Source: Glaciecola sp028401415 (GTDB lineage Bacteria; Pseudomonadota; Gammaproteobacteria; Enterobacterales; Alteromonadaceae). From it: a DNA stretch of 64,000 nucleotides. This document shows, piece after piece, positions 18,765 to 27,896 of this stretch. Every line of letters starts with the position of its first letter. The stretch's first letter is position 1. The position numbers and the translations under genes were made by a program. The notes below the pieces were generated by a model that searched no databases, was not told the DNA's origin, and saw only the letters and a list, made by a program, of their open reading frames with translations. The DNA is taken from NCBI RefSeq assembly GCF_028401415.2, contig NZ_CP171821.2:3100001-3164000 (forward strand). The letters run 5' to 3'.

Positions 18765-20897
18765 TCATTCGCTATTTACCGAAAATACTAAGGAAGTCTG
18801 TGGAAAGATAATCGGCAGCTGCATTCCCATCTGCATAAGCGCTTCTCCTGTAAAACACTCCCCATTTATAAAGCTTAGTATCGATGGTGAATACTCATAT
18901 AGCTGAGTGGGCCATATCAACTTGAGGCGGTAGGTCTTACGTGCATCTAGCCCAACGAATCTATACTTTTTCGGCTGCGTACGCTTGGTCTCAGTAATAC
19001 TGTTGTAGCTAAAAAGTCCTTCGGCTTTGTCTTGGCTGACAATACCAAAGCTAATACTTATATCGTCATTATTGATTCTAAAGTAGTCGCCGCTGTGTAT
19101 AAGATGGCGTTTTTCTTTATACAAAGCGATGCCTTGTTGCAGCGTTTTCATTTCGTGCCCGCTGAGCTCTCTCGGATCCATTTCCATGCCCATATGGCCA
19201 AACATGGCAACGGCGATTCGCGTTTCAATCTTGATATGTCTACCGGTGATATGACAGTCGCGAGGACCCACATGTGAGCCCATTAAATTGCTGGGCAAAA
19301 AGAAAGAGTAGCCGCGCTGAATACTTAAACGGTCAAGCGCATCATTTGAATCTGAGGTCCACACTCTATCAGTATGTTGCAGAATGCCAAAGTCGATGCG
19401 CGCGCCGCCTGAAGAACAGCTTTCAATTTCAACATTAGGATGCGCACGTTTAATTCGCGCGATTAAGGCGTAGACTTGCTGGGTTTGCTTGTGAACCGCA
19501 CTCACCCCAAACTTATCGCCACTGTGATTGATGTCACGATTCATATCCCACTTGATATAGCTAATATCAGGATAAGTATTTAGCACGGTGGCGATTTGCT
19601 CATACAGATATTCTTGTACTTCTTTGCGAGTGAGATCAAGCACTAGCTGGTGGCGAAAGTTAAGTTGCTCGTTTCCTTGTGTTGAAAGCACCCAGTCAGG
19701 GTGAGCGCGATAGAGTTCGCTATCAGGGTTAACCATTTCGGGCTCAAACCAGATCCCAAACTGCATGCCTTTGCTAACCACATGTTGTATTAGCGGGCCT
19801 AAGCCATCTGGATATACGCTATTATCGACTTGCCAATCGCCCAAGCCTGCTTTGTCGTGTCTACGTCCGTTAAACCAACCGTCGTCAAGCACAAAACGCT
19901 CGGCACCCGCCAGCGCTGCTTTGTCAGCTAAGGTTTTCAAGGCGTCTACGTCATGATTGAAGTAAATGCCCTCCCAAGTGTTGTAATGCACTGGACGCGG
20001 TTTTGAATGAAAGCGGCTATCCAACAAATGTTGACGCACAAATTGATGAAATTGCTGTGACAGGGGTGTTAGTCCAGAGGAAGAATAACTGACGTAAAGC
20101 GTGGGGCTCGCATAGCGTTCGTTTAGGCTCAGTTTTACTTCACCGCTGCCTAACAATTCTCCCATTTGTACATAGGTACGCTGCTCTGGCAGCAGTTCAA
20201 CCCGCGTGCGATGATTGCCGCTCCACCCAAGGTGAAATCCGTAGCACTCACCATGGTATTCATGAGTATGTTCGTCATGAACAATGACCCCCGGGAAATT
20301 ATCATGCGAGGTTTTACCTTTGCGATTTTCTCGCACGTAGGCACCTAGGAATAAGTCGAGTGTTCGTGTTTGAAACTCGTGTGACCAGCGTCCCTCAAAA
20401 GCCATTATTCTATTTATATGATCGGGTAAGGCAATGGTGGGTGCAGCTAAATCAACTACTGTTACCAAGCGGCTGTTTAGATTTGTGATTATGCTTGAAC
20501 AAGCTAGAACTTGGCTCTCATAATCCAGCTCAAGTTGATGCCGGATTTGAATATGTCGGTGAGCATCTATGGATGTAAAAACGACGCTTTGTTGAGAGCT
20601 TTGTTCCACCTCAATGAGTTTCGGGCTCACTGACCAAGCAATATCACCATCGTCTATTGTGATACCTGGGTGGCCAGTAAAGCCATCTCCTAAACAAGGG
20701 CTTAAGGAGATAGGTGGCTCATGCACTACTGCGCACTTTGCCTCTTGACGCGTACTTAAGTGGGCCAGCATATGTAGGCTCGTTGTATTGCTAAGCGCTT
20801 GTCCGTAGTAAATAATTTCTGGTGTGGCACTTTTACAGCGGATGATAATGGTGCAGTTTCTGGCGTTGAGCTGCACAAATTCTGGATAATTTGCCAT
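18765..20897 (-). CDS. Alpha-galactosidase, glycoside hydrolase family 36
   Basis: The 710-residue protein has the GH36 layout: an N-terminal beta-supersandwich (about 1-310), a TIM barrel (about 320-640) and a short C-terminal beta domain. The nucleophile is Asp451 in IKWDMNR and the acid/base is Asp502 in CSSGGARID. Substrate-loop motifs FVLDDGWF and GIWFEPEMVNPDS are intact. There is no signal peptide, so it acts in the cytoplasm on melibiose- or raffinose-type oligosaccharides, releasing galactose. Length is usual for the long GH36 type. It is divergently transcribed from the GH42 gene across a 166-bp shared promoter region and belongs to the galactose locus that ends with galT/galK. Alpha-N-acetylgalactosaminidase or stachyose-type activity in GH36 cannot be excluded from sequence alone. 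I am confident of the family and of catalytic competence. Confidence 0.95.
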   Translation of the reverse strand: MANYPEFVQLNARNCTIIIRCKSATPEIIYYGQALSNTTSLHMLAHLSTRQEAKCAVVHEPPISLSPCLGDGFTGHPGITIDDGDIAWSVSPKLIEVEQSSQQSVVFTSIDAHRHIQIRHQLELDYESQVLACSSIITNLNSRLVTVVDLAAPTIALPDHINRIMAFEGRWSHEFQTRTLDLFLGAYVRENRKGKTSHDNFPGVIVHDEHTHEYHGECYGFHLGWSGNHRTRVELLPEQRTYVQMGELLGSGEVKLSLNERYASPTLYVSYSSSGLTPLSQQFHQFVRQHLLDSRFHSKPRPVHYNTWEGIYFNHDVDALKTLADKAALAGAERFVLDDGWFNGRRHDKAGLGDWQVDNSVYPDGLGPLIQHVVSKGMQFGIWFEPEMVNPDSELYRAHPDWVLSTQGNEQLNFRHQLVLDLTRKEVQEYLYEQIATVLNTYPDISYIKWDMNRDINHSGDKFGVSAVHKQTQQVYALIARIKRAHPNVEIESCSSGGARIDFGILQHTDRVWTSDSNDALDRLSIQRGYSFFLPSNLMGSHVGPRDCHITGRHIKIETRIAVAMFGHMGMEMDPRELSGHEMKTLQQGIALYKEKRHLIHSGDYFRINNDDISISFGIVSQDKAEGLFSYNSITETKRTQPKKYRFVGLDARKTYRLKLIWPTQLYEYSPSILSFINGECFTGEALMQMGMQLPIIFPQTSLVFSVNSE

Positions 20898-21063
20898 GCT
20901 TGGCTTCCTTAATACGCTTGCTTTGGATCTTACAACTTATCGGCAAGTTGGTTTTATCATATAAATACGCTAAATTAAGCGGCATCTAAAGAACTTTCAA
21001 CTTTTTAGCGTATATTCACTTGGCATACTTTGCCAACGGTATTCGTTATCTTTCAAGGAGAAC
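20898..21063. promoter_or_regulatory. Divergent GH36/GH42 control region with inverted repeats
   Basis: The 166-bp gap serves both galactosidase genes. It contains a perfect 10-bp inverted repeat, ATACGCTAAA at 20965-20974 and TTTAGCGTAT at 21004-21013, separated by 29 bases. Next to it is TTGGCA-N5-TGCCAA at 21021-21037. These are candidate binding sites for the locus regulators at 33757 or 35531. The ribosome site aaggag for GH42 is at 21054-21059. Confidence 0.55.
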
Positions 21064-23040
21064 ATGATGCTAGGTGTGTGCTATTACCCGGAACATTGGC
21101 CAGAATCAATGTGGCAGCAAGATGCAAAGGAAATGCAAAGTTTAGGATTGAAGTACGTCCGCCTAGCTGAATTTGCCTGGTCTAAGATTGAACCGGTTGA
21201 GGGGGACTATCATTGGGAGTGGCTCGATAAAGCCATAGATGTGCTGAGCGCTTGCGAGTTGAGCGTTATTTTGTGCACGCCAACTGCTACGCCACCTAAA
21301 TGGCTTATCGATAAATATCCAAGTATATTGCCGGTGGATATCAACACTGGAACAACGCGCGGTTTTGGGTCACGCAGACACTATGACTTTTCAAGTCCTG
21401 ACTACCACCGCGAATCAATGCGCATCACCCGTGAAATTGCCAAGCGCTATGCCAATCATCCGGCTGTCGTTGGTTGGCAAACCGACAATGAACTGGCTTG
21501 TCATGACACTGCGCACAGTGGATCAGAACACGCTAAAGCTGCATTCCAAAAGTGGTTGAAGAAACGCTACGAAAGTATTGATGCACTTAATCGCGCGTGG
21601 GGCACGGTATTCTGGTCGATGGAATATCAGAATTTTGAGCAAATAGAGCTGCCTATTCTGGCGGTGACTGAAACCCATCCATCCCATCAGCTTGCCTACC
21701 GCCGATTTAGCTCTGATCAAGTTATTCGCTATCATAACGACATGATCACCGTGCTCCGAGAATGTTGTCCGAATCAATTTGTGACGCATAATTTTATCCC
21801 TATGGTCGATACGCAAACTGACAATTTCGCACTTGCAAAAGCGCTAGATTTTGTCAGTTATGACAACTACCCACTGGGAAGAACCGATCTATTTTTCGCC
21901 GATGCAGATGCAGAAGACTTTAAACGCTATATGCGCACCGGACATCCTGATTTTTCTAGTTGCTCGTTTGATCATATACGGGGAATAAGCAAGGCTCCTT
22001 TTTGGATCATGGAGCAGCAGCCCGGGCCAGTAAACTGGGGGCATCATAATCCACGACCCTTGCCGGGTATGGTGCGCTTTTGGTCATGGGAAGCGGTAGC
22101 ACACGGTGCGCAAACCGTATGTTATTTTAGATGGCGACAGGCGGCGTTTGCACAGGAGCAGATGCATGCAGGAATAAAACGCGTTGATAACTCAAAATCG
22201 CCCGCATGGTATGAGGCTGAACGTTTCAATGACGAGCTCTTACAAAGCGGTATGGACTTGCAAGCACCGGTTGAATCAGAAGTTGCCATTGTCATGAGTA
22301 CCGAAAATCAATGGGTGTGTGAAATCGAGCGCCAAGGTGATAGTTACAATCAGCAGCGCGTTGAATTTGAATACTACAGCGCGCTTCGTCAACTTGGGCT
22401 CAACGTTGATTTTATTGCAGCTGATTCAGATTTTAGCGGGTATAAATTGGTAGTGATGCCAACGCTTCCCATTGTACCTGATGGTTTCGTTCAACGAGCA
22501 AAAGCGAGTGATGCGCATTTTGTATTTGGCCCCCGTAGCGGCTCAAAAACAGAAGAGCTGACGCTTGCGCCTAACTTAGCGCCTGGCGTGTTACAAGCGC
22601 TCATAGCGGTAAAGATCTTAAGTGTTGAGACCTTGCGCGCAGATTGCGATGAACCACTGATGCTGCTACATCAAAACAACCAAGGCAAGCAATTTAGCTC
22701 AGTATGCTGGCGTGAAGAGCTTGAGGTAGCCAGTGATGTAAATGTGCTTGCAAAGTACGAAGACGGCTCGGCAGCGGCGGCAAGTAATGAAAAGGCTAGT
22801 TATATTGCAAGCTTGAGTGATGTCGCTTTTCTCAAAACATTATTTGCGGATCTTTCTCGTAAACTCGGTTTACAAACGCTTGAGCTACCTAAGGACGTGC
22901 GTCTCTCTAAACGCGGCCAGTTCAGTATATTGTTTAATTACTCTGGAACTAAACAGACCATTTTGGAACTCTCGAAGGCTCAATTCGTATTGGGTAGTCA
23001 CGAGCTCAACCCCCATGATATAGCGATATTTACATCATGA
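21064..23040 (+). CDS. Beta-galactosidase, glycoside hydrolase family 42
   Basis: The 658-residue protein shows the GH42 order: a clan-A TIM barrel (about 1-385) opening with LGVCYYPEHWPE, a trimerisation (Rossmann-like) domain (about 390-585) and a C-terminal beta domain. The acid/base is Glu143 in WQTDNELAC and the nucleophile is Glu317 in FWIMEQQPG, both in their canonical contexts. No signal peptide is present, so it hydrolyses imported beta-galactosides or galacto-oligosaccharides in the cytoplasm. Its start is fixed by a strong aaggag site seven bases upstream of the ATG. It is divergent from the GH36 alpha-galactosidase, so the cell can process both anomers. Downstream lies a 444-bp gap before the TonB receptor. 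The substrate could be lactose-like sugars or beta-galactan or porphyran/agar-derived oligosaccharides; sequence does not decide. Confidence 0.95.
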   Translation: MMLGVCYYPEHWPESMWQQDAKEMQSLGLKYVRLAEFAWSKIEPVEGDYHWEWLDKAIDVLSACELSVILCTPTATPPKWLIDKYPSILPVDINTGTTRGFGSRRHYDFSSPDYHRESMRITREIAKRYANHPAVVGWQTDNELACHDTAHSGSEHAKAAFQKWLKKRYESIDALNRAWGTVFWSMEYQNFEQIELPILAVTETHPSHQLAYRRFSSDQVIRYHNDMITVLRECCPNQFVTHNFIPMVDTQTDNFALAKALDFVSYDNYPLGRTDLFFADADAEDFKRYMRTGHPDFSSCSFDHIRGISKAPFWIMEQQPGPVNWGHHNPRPLPGMVRFWSWEAVAHGAQTVCYFRWRQAAFAQEQMHAGIKRVDNSKSPAWYEAERFNDELLQSGMDLQAPVESEVAIVMSTENQWVCEIERQGDSYNQQRVEFEYYSALRQLGLNVDFIAADSDFSGYKLVVMPTLPIVPDGFVQRAKASDAHFVFGPRSGSKTEELTLAPNLAPGVLQALIAVKILSVETLRADCDEPLMLLHQNNQGKQFSSVCWREELEVASDVNVLAKYEDGSAAAASNEKASYIASLSDVAFLKTLFADLSRKLGLQTLELPKDVRLSKRGQFSILFNYSGTKQTILELSKAQFVLGSHELNPHDIAIFTS

Positions 23041-23484
23041 TTTTCCGAATTCGGGCATAAAAGGAGACCTAAACTTTGTGTTTGTCGTTTATTTATATTA
23101 TAAATAGTACTAGTGCTGATTGCTTGATAGTGCTGCAAAGTGTGCCCCTTATATCTGCATTGCTTTCTTGTTCATTCAGCGCGCACTAATTTTTAAGCCA
23201 ATGTTTTTAATCAATAAAATTTAATATTAAAGCCATTGGCTATAACAGTTACTCATAATTTGTTGGATGTTTTTTCTTGCAGCTACTGTATAGTTGTTTA
23301 ATTTTTACACTATACTGGATGTTAACAACTTGTTGACATGACATATAAATACTACTTAGCATGGCAGGAAGATGAGTTAATTGCTTACAGCTTAGCTAGT
23401 GAAAGATTGATTTATTCGAAAAACGTCTAACAAAACACAACATAGCAAGTACACACTAACCTTTCAGGACAATGGGAGCTTCTA
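23041..23484 (+). promoter_or_regulatory. Intergenic region before the galactoside TonB receptor (444 bp)
   Basis: The region is AT-rich and non-coding. It holds a palindrome CCGAATTCGG at 23045-23054 and an 8-bp inverted repeat (AGCCAATG 23196-23203, CATTGGCT 23234-23241). A near-perfect 17-bp palindrome at 23321-23337 (GTTAACAACTTGTTGAC) overlaps a consensus -35 TTGACA at 23333-23338. The overlap makes it the best operator candidate for this receptor operon; the -10 is not convincing. A gggag ribosome site precedes the ATG. Confidence 0.45.
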
Positions 23485-26286
23485 ATGAAAAGAAGTTATC
23501 TTGGGACAGCAATCAAAGCTGCCTTACTTATACCAACCGCTGCACTTATTGCTTCTCCAAGCCTTGCTCAACAGGCCAGCGATGAAGAAACCTTTGAAGT
23601 CATTGAAGTACGCGGCCTCGTTAGTAGCCTTAAACGCTCTTTTGCAGATAAAAAAGAGGCATTGGTCGTTTCAGATGGCATCTCGGCAGAAGACTTAGGG
23701 AAGTTCCCGGATCAAAATGTCGCTGAATCGTTGCAACGGATTACAGGTGTTTCAATTGACCGAAATGCGGGGGAAGGGCAGTTAGTTTCCGTTCGAGGCT
23801 TTGGCCCCCAGTTTAACCTGGTAACGGTAAACGGGCGACAAATTGCCTCTGAGCGAGCGGGGCGAGAATTCAGTTTTGATACGCTAGCCGCAGAGCTGAT
23901 TTCCGGTGCAAATATTTATAAATCTTCTATCGCTGAAAATCAAAGTGGTGGTATTGGCTCGGTAATCAATCTACAAACCGCTAAACCACTGGATTTGGAT
24001 GGCTTCAAAGCCGTCGGAAGCGTTCAAGGTACCTACGACACCCTATCTGAAGAATATACGCCAGAGTTTTCTGGACTTGTGAGCAATACCTTCTTAGATA
24101 ACCGCTTAGGCGTGCTGGCTTCACTATCGGTACAAGAGCGTGATGCACAAGTAAACCAAGCGGATACTCGAGGTTTCTATCGGGTTGATCGCATTGCGAC
24201 AAATGATTTCAATGCAGAGACAGGTGCAGGCAAGGAAGCATTCAATGTCTATGTGCCTCGAAACCTAGATTTAACCTCAAACCAAGAAGAGCGAAAACGA
24301 ACTAGCGGTACCTTGGTTGTACAGTATGCTGCAACTGATGAGTTAACTCTGGCATTTGATGGTTTGTATTCAAAATTTGAAGTGGACTCACAAGTCAGTA
24401 ACTATGCCAACTGGTTTACGCCAGGTAATTTTAGAGATTTTCAAGTCGACCAGGCGACTGAAACGGTCGTTTTTTGGGATCATAACTCCGCGATTGATCC
24501 AAATGGCGGCGGTGCCGGCGCAACCGACTTCGTGCAACAAGGGCTTGATCGAAACGTAGAAATTCAAGCTTTTGGTTTCAACGCTGACTGGGATTTGTCT
24601 GACGCTTTCAATGCAAATATCGATATTTCGACGTCCACGGCAGAAGACTTAAGCGGTGACCAAAGTCGCGTATTTACTGTTATGGGTTATCCAAATGGGT
24701 ATACGTATGACTTCACTGGCGGTGGTGAACTCCCAAGGTTTAGCAGTGATGGCATTTCTGGACCATTTACCGCTGCTGACGCGGGTCTACTGCGCTCTCA
24801 CTATGTAGAGAGAGGCGGTGATGAGCGCGAAGATGAAATCACCGAAATGCGGGCGGATTTTACCTACACGCCTGACAGTGATACCTTCACTCGACTCAAA
24901 TTTGGACTGTATTCACAAGATCGGACAAAGTCAGCGCGTATCTTCCAGTCCCCCCAATTCCCTAATTGTTTCTACTGCGGGTATGGTTCGGATGTGCCAG
25001 ATGAGCTAGCGACGCTTATCACGCCTAACGATTGGTTCGAAGGCATTCCCAGTTCATTTTTTGGCTATGATGTGGATGCGTATCTCGCGTTTTTAGAGAG
25101 TCCAGAAGCGATTGCCGCTCAAACTGCGGTGCGTAACGCATTTGGTGCAGGCGAAACGGCTGAGGGCAATATTGCCGCATTTGCAGCGCTTAATGGCTAT
25201 ACGCCCGTAGAGCTTGGCACTAGCTTTGTGATTGATGAAGAAATCATTGCTGCATATGCCGACTTTGTGTTCCAAGGCGATTTAGGAGATGTACCGTGGA
25301 CGGTAAATGTCGGCTTCCGCTATAGCGAAACAACCTCAACCGCGTCAGGTTTGCAGGATACTCTGATTGATATTCAGGATAATCCAACGGACGGCACTAT
25401 TTTAGATCAAGTGTACATCGAGGATGCCAGCGGCCAACGCGTCTTATCGCCGATTTCGATTGAAAACACTTATACCAATCTTTTGCCTAGCTTAAACGCT
25501 AAGTTTGAAATCCAAGAAGACATGCTGTTGCGTTTCGCCTATTCCGAGACCTTGACTCGCCCAACTATGTCGAGCATGAGACCGGTAACCAATATCGGCA
25601 CCACGCGGCCTGATATTCTCTTAGCAAGTGGTGGTAACCCAAATTTAGATCCCTTTGTATCGACTAACTGGGACGTGTCTTACGAGTGGTATTACGGCGA
25701 CGCGAGCGCCGTTTCAATTGGACTTTTCAGCAAAGAAGTGGACGGATTTATCACTAATATCACTGCTGAAGAGGAGTTTTCACTGCAAAGCGGCGTATTT
25801 GTATTTGATGTTAACCGTCCAAGAAATGGCGAAACGGCTAATGTTGACGGGTTAGAACTTGCATGGACGCACACGCACGAAAGTGGGTTTGGTGTGCAGA
25901 TCAATGCGACTATTGTGAATAGCGATGCTGAAATAGATACCGGTTCTACTGCTCAAACCTTCGCCCTTGAAGGACTGGGTGATTCACAAAACTTTATACT
26001 GTTTTATGAAAATCATGGCTTCCAAGCGCGGTTGGCGTATAACAACCGTGAGGCCTTCTTGCAAACCCTAAGCAACGGAGACACAGGTGAGCCTGAGTTT
26101 GTAGATACCTATGGTCAATGGGATGTCAGTGCAAGCTATGATATCAATGAGCACTTAGGTGTATACTTTGAAGGCATTAATCTTACAGACGAGTATACAG
26201 ACAAATATGGCCGTATTCGTAGCCACTTCACTGAGCAAGTTCGTACAGGTTCCCGCTACGCTATTGGTTTGCGCGGTTCATTCTAA
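23485..26286 (+). CDS. TonB-dependent receptor of the galactoside locus
   Basis: The 933-residue protein has a signal peptide (about residues 1-28, cleaved at SLA), a short N-terminal segment, and a plug domain beginning near EVIEVRG. The plug includes LGKFPDQNVAESLQRITGVSIDRNAGEGQ and a VSVRGFGP motif. A 22-stranded barrel follows, ending with an aromatic C-terminal Phe. The EVIEVRG segment may serve as the TonB box. It should import oligosaccharides across the outer membrane using TonB energy. It heads the apparent operon with the halogenase-like gene, SapC, sugar symporter, galT and galK, so a galactoside is the likely cargo. A hairpin just after its stop (26290-26306) may reduce readthrough, as is common between receptor and downstream genes. 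Family assignment is secure; ligand identity is inferred from neighbours. Confidence 0.95.
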   Translation: MKRSYLGTAIKAALLIPTAALIASPSLAQQASDEETFEVIEVRGLVSSLKRSFADKKEALVVSDGISAEDLGKFPDQNVAESLQRITGVSIDRNAGEGQLVSVRGFGPQFNLVTVNGRQIASERAGREFSFDTLAAELISGANIYKSSIAENQSGGIGSVINLQTAKPLDLDGFKAVGSVQGTYDTLSEEYTPEFSGLVSNTFLDNRLGVLASLSVQERDAQVNQADTRGFYRVDRIATNDFNAETGAGKEAFNVYVPRNLDLTSNQEERKRTSGTLVVQYAATDELTLAFDGLYSKFEVDSQVSNYANWFTPGNFRDFQVDQATETVVFWDHNSAIDPNGGGAGATDFVQQGLDRNVEIQAFGFNADWDLSDAFNANIDISTSTAEDLSGDQSRVFTVMGYPNGYTYDFTGGGELPRFSSDGISGPFTAADAGLLRSHYVERGGDEREDEITEMRADFTYTPDSDTFTRLKFGLYSQDRTKSARIFQSPQFPNCFYCGYGSDVPDELATLITPNDWFEGIPSSFFGYDVDAYLAFLESPEAIAAQTAVRNAFGAGETAEGNIAAFAALNGYTPVELGTSFVIDEEIIAAYADFVFQGDLGDVPWTVNVGFRYSETTSTASGLQDTLIDIQDNPTDGTILDQVYIEDASGQRVLSPISIENTYTNLLPSLNAKFEIQEDMLLRFAYSETLTRPTMSSMRPVTNIGTTRPDILLASGGNPNLDPFVSTNWDVSYEWYYGDASAVSIGLFSKEVDGFITNITAEEEFSLQSGVFVFDVNRPRNGETANVDGLELAWTHTHESGFGVQINATIVNSDAEIDTGSTAQTFALEGLGDSQNFILFYENHGFQARLAYNNREAFLQTLSNGDTGEPEFVDTYGQWDVSASYDINEHLGVYFEGINLTDEYTDKYGRIRSHFTEQVRTGSRYAIGLRGSF

Positions 26287-26289
26287 TCT

Positions 26290-26306
26290 AGGGGCCGTGT
26301 GCCCCT
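26290..26306 (+). terminator. Intra-operon hairpin after the TonB receptor gene
   Basis: AGGGGC-cgtgt-GCCCCT forms a 6-bp GC-rich stem with a five-base loop, four bases after the receptor stop codon. It is followed by only a weak T-rich tail (TTAATTCTT). It may act as a leaky terminator or as an mRNA 3'-stabiliser that makes receptor mRNA more abundant than the downstream enzyme mRNA. Confidence 0.45.
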
Positions 26307-26330
26307 TAATTCTTGACGTGGAGAGAAAGC

Positions 26331-27860
26331 GTGTCGCAAGTTACACGTGATGTGGTAATCGTTGGCGGCGGCACTGCCGGTTGGTTAGTAGCCGCATTGT
26401 TGGCTAAAAAGCACAGCCCTTCCATTAGCGTGACCTTGGTTGAGTCACCCGATATACCTACTGTTGGCGTAGGTGAAGGCACTTGGCCGTCCATGCGCAC
26501 CACCTTACAAAAAATCGGCATTTCAGAGAGTGAGTTTATTGCCACATGTTCGGCGACCTTTAAGCAAGCAAGCCGTTTTGTGAATTGGACGCATAAAGAG
26601 AACGAAGAGTATTACCATCCTTTTACCCAACCAATTGGCTACGGCAAGCTAGACATGGCAGCGTATTGGCACGACATGCAGTCTCAGCAGCCAACTTTTT
26701 GCGATGCAGTGAGCTTTCAATCTGTACTGTGTAAAGAAGGAATTGCGCCTAAAAGTATCGCCAATAAAGAATACGAAACGGTAGCCAACTATGGTTATCA
26801 TTTAGATGCGGGAAAATTCTCGGAGCTTTTGAAAAAACACAGCGTTAGCCAGCTGGGCGTGCGCCACATCCTCGCAAATGTAAAGTCCGTTGAGCAAGAT
26901 TCGCTAGGCAATATTGCTTCGGTCTGCACCGATAGCCAAGGCAAAATAGAAGGGCAGTTTTTTGTTGATTGTAGTGGCTTTAGAGCCTTACTACTGGGCG
27001 AGACCTTGAAGGTGCCGTTTGTCAGCAAACAAGATGTGCTGCTTTCAGATACCGCACTTGCGATACAGGTCCCCTATGATAGTCCAGATGACCCCATTGC
27101 CTGTCAGACCATTTCAACGGCACAAGAAGCGGGTTGGATTTGGGATATTGGCTTGCAGCATCGCCGAGGGGTTGGATACGTATACTCAAGTCAGTTTTGT
27201 GATGAGCAGCGCGCAAACGAGACCTTGCGTCGTTATGTTGGGGCAAAAGCAAACGACCTGCCTATCCGTAAGATCCAATTTAAATCTGGTCATCGAGAAA
27301 TATTTTGGAAAAATAACTGCGTTGCGGTTGGACTAGCCTCTGGATTTTTAGAGCCCTTGGAGGCATCTGCATTGATGTTGGTTGAAACATCCGCGAACTT
27401 TATCAGCGACCAACTGCCCTTAAACAGTCATGAAATGGCTCCCCTGGCTAAAAGATTTAATCAGGTGTTTCATGCCAAATGGCGCGGCGTGATTGACTTT
27501 TTAAAGTTGCATTACGTGTTAAGTCAACGAGATGAGCCCTTTTGGCAGGCAAACCAAGACCCAGATAGCATTCCAGCGTCTTTAAAAGAGCGCTTGGCAT
27601 TGTGGCAGTATCGCACGCCGAGCGAGTATGACTTTATGCAAGATTATGAGGCTTTTACAGCCGCGAGCTACCAATATGTGCTTTACGGAGCAGGCTTTAA
27701 AACCGACACTTCATTGCTCTCTCATTTATACGAAGATAAAACGCGAGTAGAGCAACTTTTGAAAATGAAACAGCAACAAATGCAGCAACTGGCCTATCGC
27801 TTGCCTCGACACCGTGACTTGATTAAGCAAGTTGCCGAGCGCGGTTTTGCAAAAGTATAA
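26331..27860 (+). CDS. Flavin-dependent tryptophan-halogenase-family protein
   Basis: With the GTG at 26331 (ggag seven bases upstream) the protein is 509 residues; a TTG at 26313 would add six. It has the FAD-binding fold (VIVGGGTAGW near the N-terminus) and the hallmarks of PF04820 halogenases. Lys78 in TFKQASRF sits in the position of the catalytic Lys, W269-I-W271-D-I matches the WxWxI(P) signature with Gly for Pro, and Glu344 lies in FLEPLEAS. These enzymes use FADH2, O2 and halide to make hypohalous acid that halogenates indoles or other aromatics; a partner flavin reductase is needed and is not seen here. It lies between the TonB receptor and SapC in a galactose operon. Such TonB receptor-linked halogenase-like genes recur in Alteromonadales and Caulobacterales, but their role in sugar loci is not established. 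Confidence 0.9.
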   Translation: MSQVTRDVVIVGGGTAGWLVAALLAKKHSPSISVTLVESPDIPTVGVGEGTWPSMRTTLQKIGISESEFIATCSATFKQASRFVNWTHKENEEYYHPFTQPIGYGKLDMAAYWHDMQSQQPTFCDAVSFQSVLCKEGIAPKSIANKEYETVANYGYHLDAGKFSELLKKHSVSQLGVRHILANVKSVEQDSLGNIASVCTDSQGKIEGQFFVDCSGFRALLLGETLKVPFVSKQDVLLSDTALAIQVPYDSPDDPIACQTISTAQEAGWIWDIGLQHRRGVGYVYSSQFCDEQRANETLRRYVGAKANDLPIRKIQFKSGHREIFWKNNCVAVGLASGFLEPLEASALMLVETSANFISDQLPLNSHEMAPLAKRFNQVFHAKWRGVIDFLKLHYVLSQRDEPFWQANQDPDSIPASLKERLALWQYRTPSEYDFMQDYEAFTAASYQYVLYGAGFKTDTSLLSHLYEDKTRVEQLLKMKQQQMQQLAYRLPRHRDLIKQVAERGFAKV

Positions 27861-27896
27861 GGCCTGTCAAACCGATGTAAGGGACCCGAATCCACA

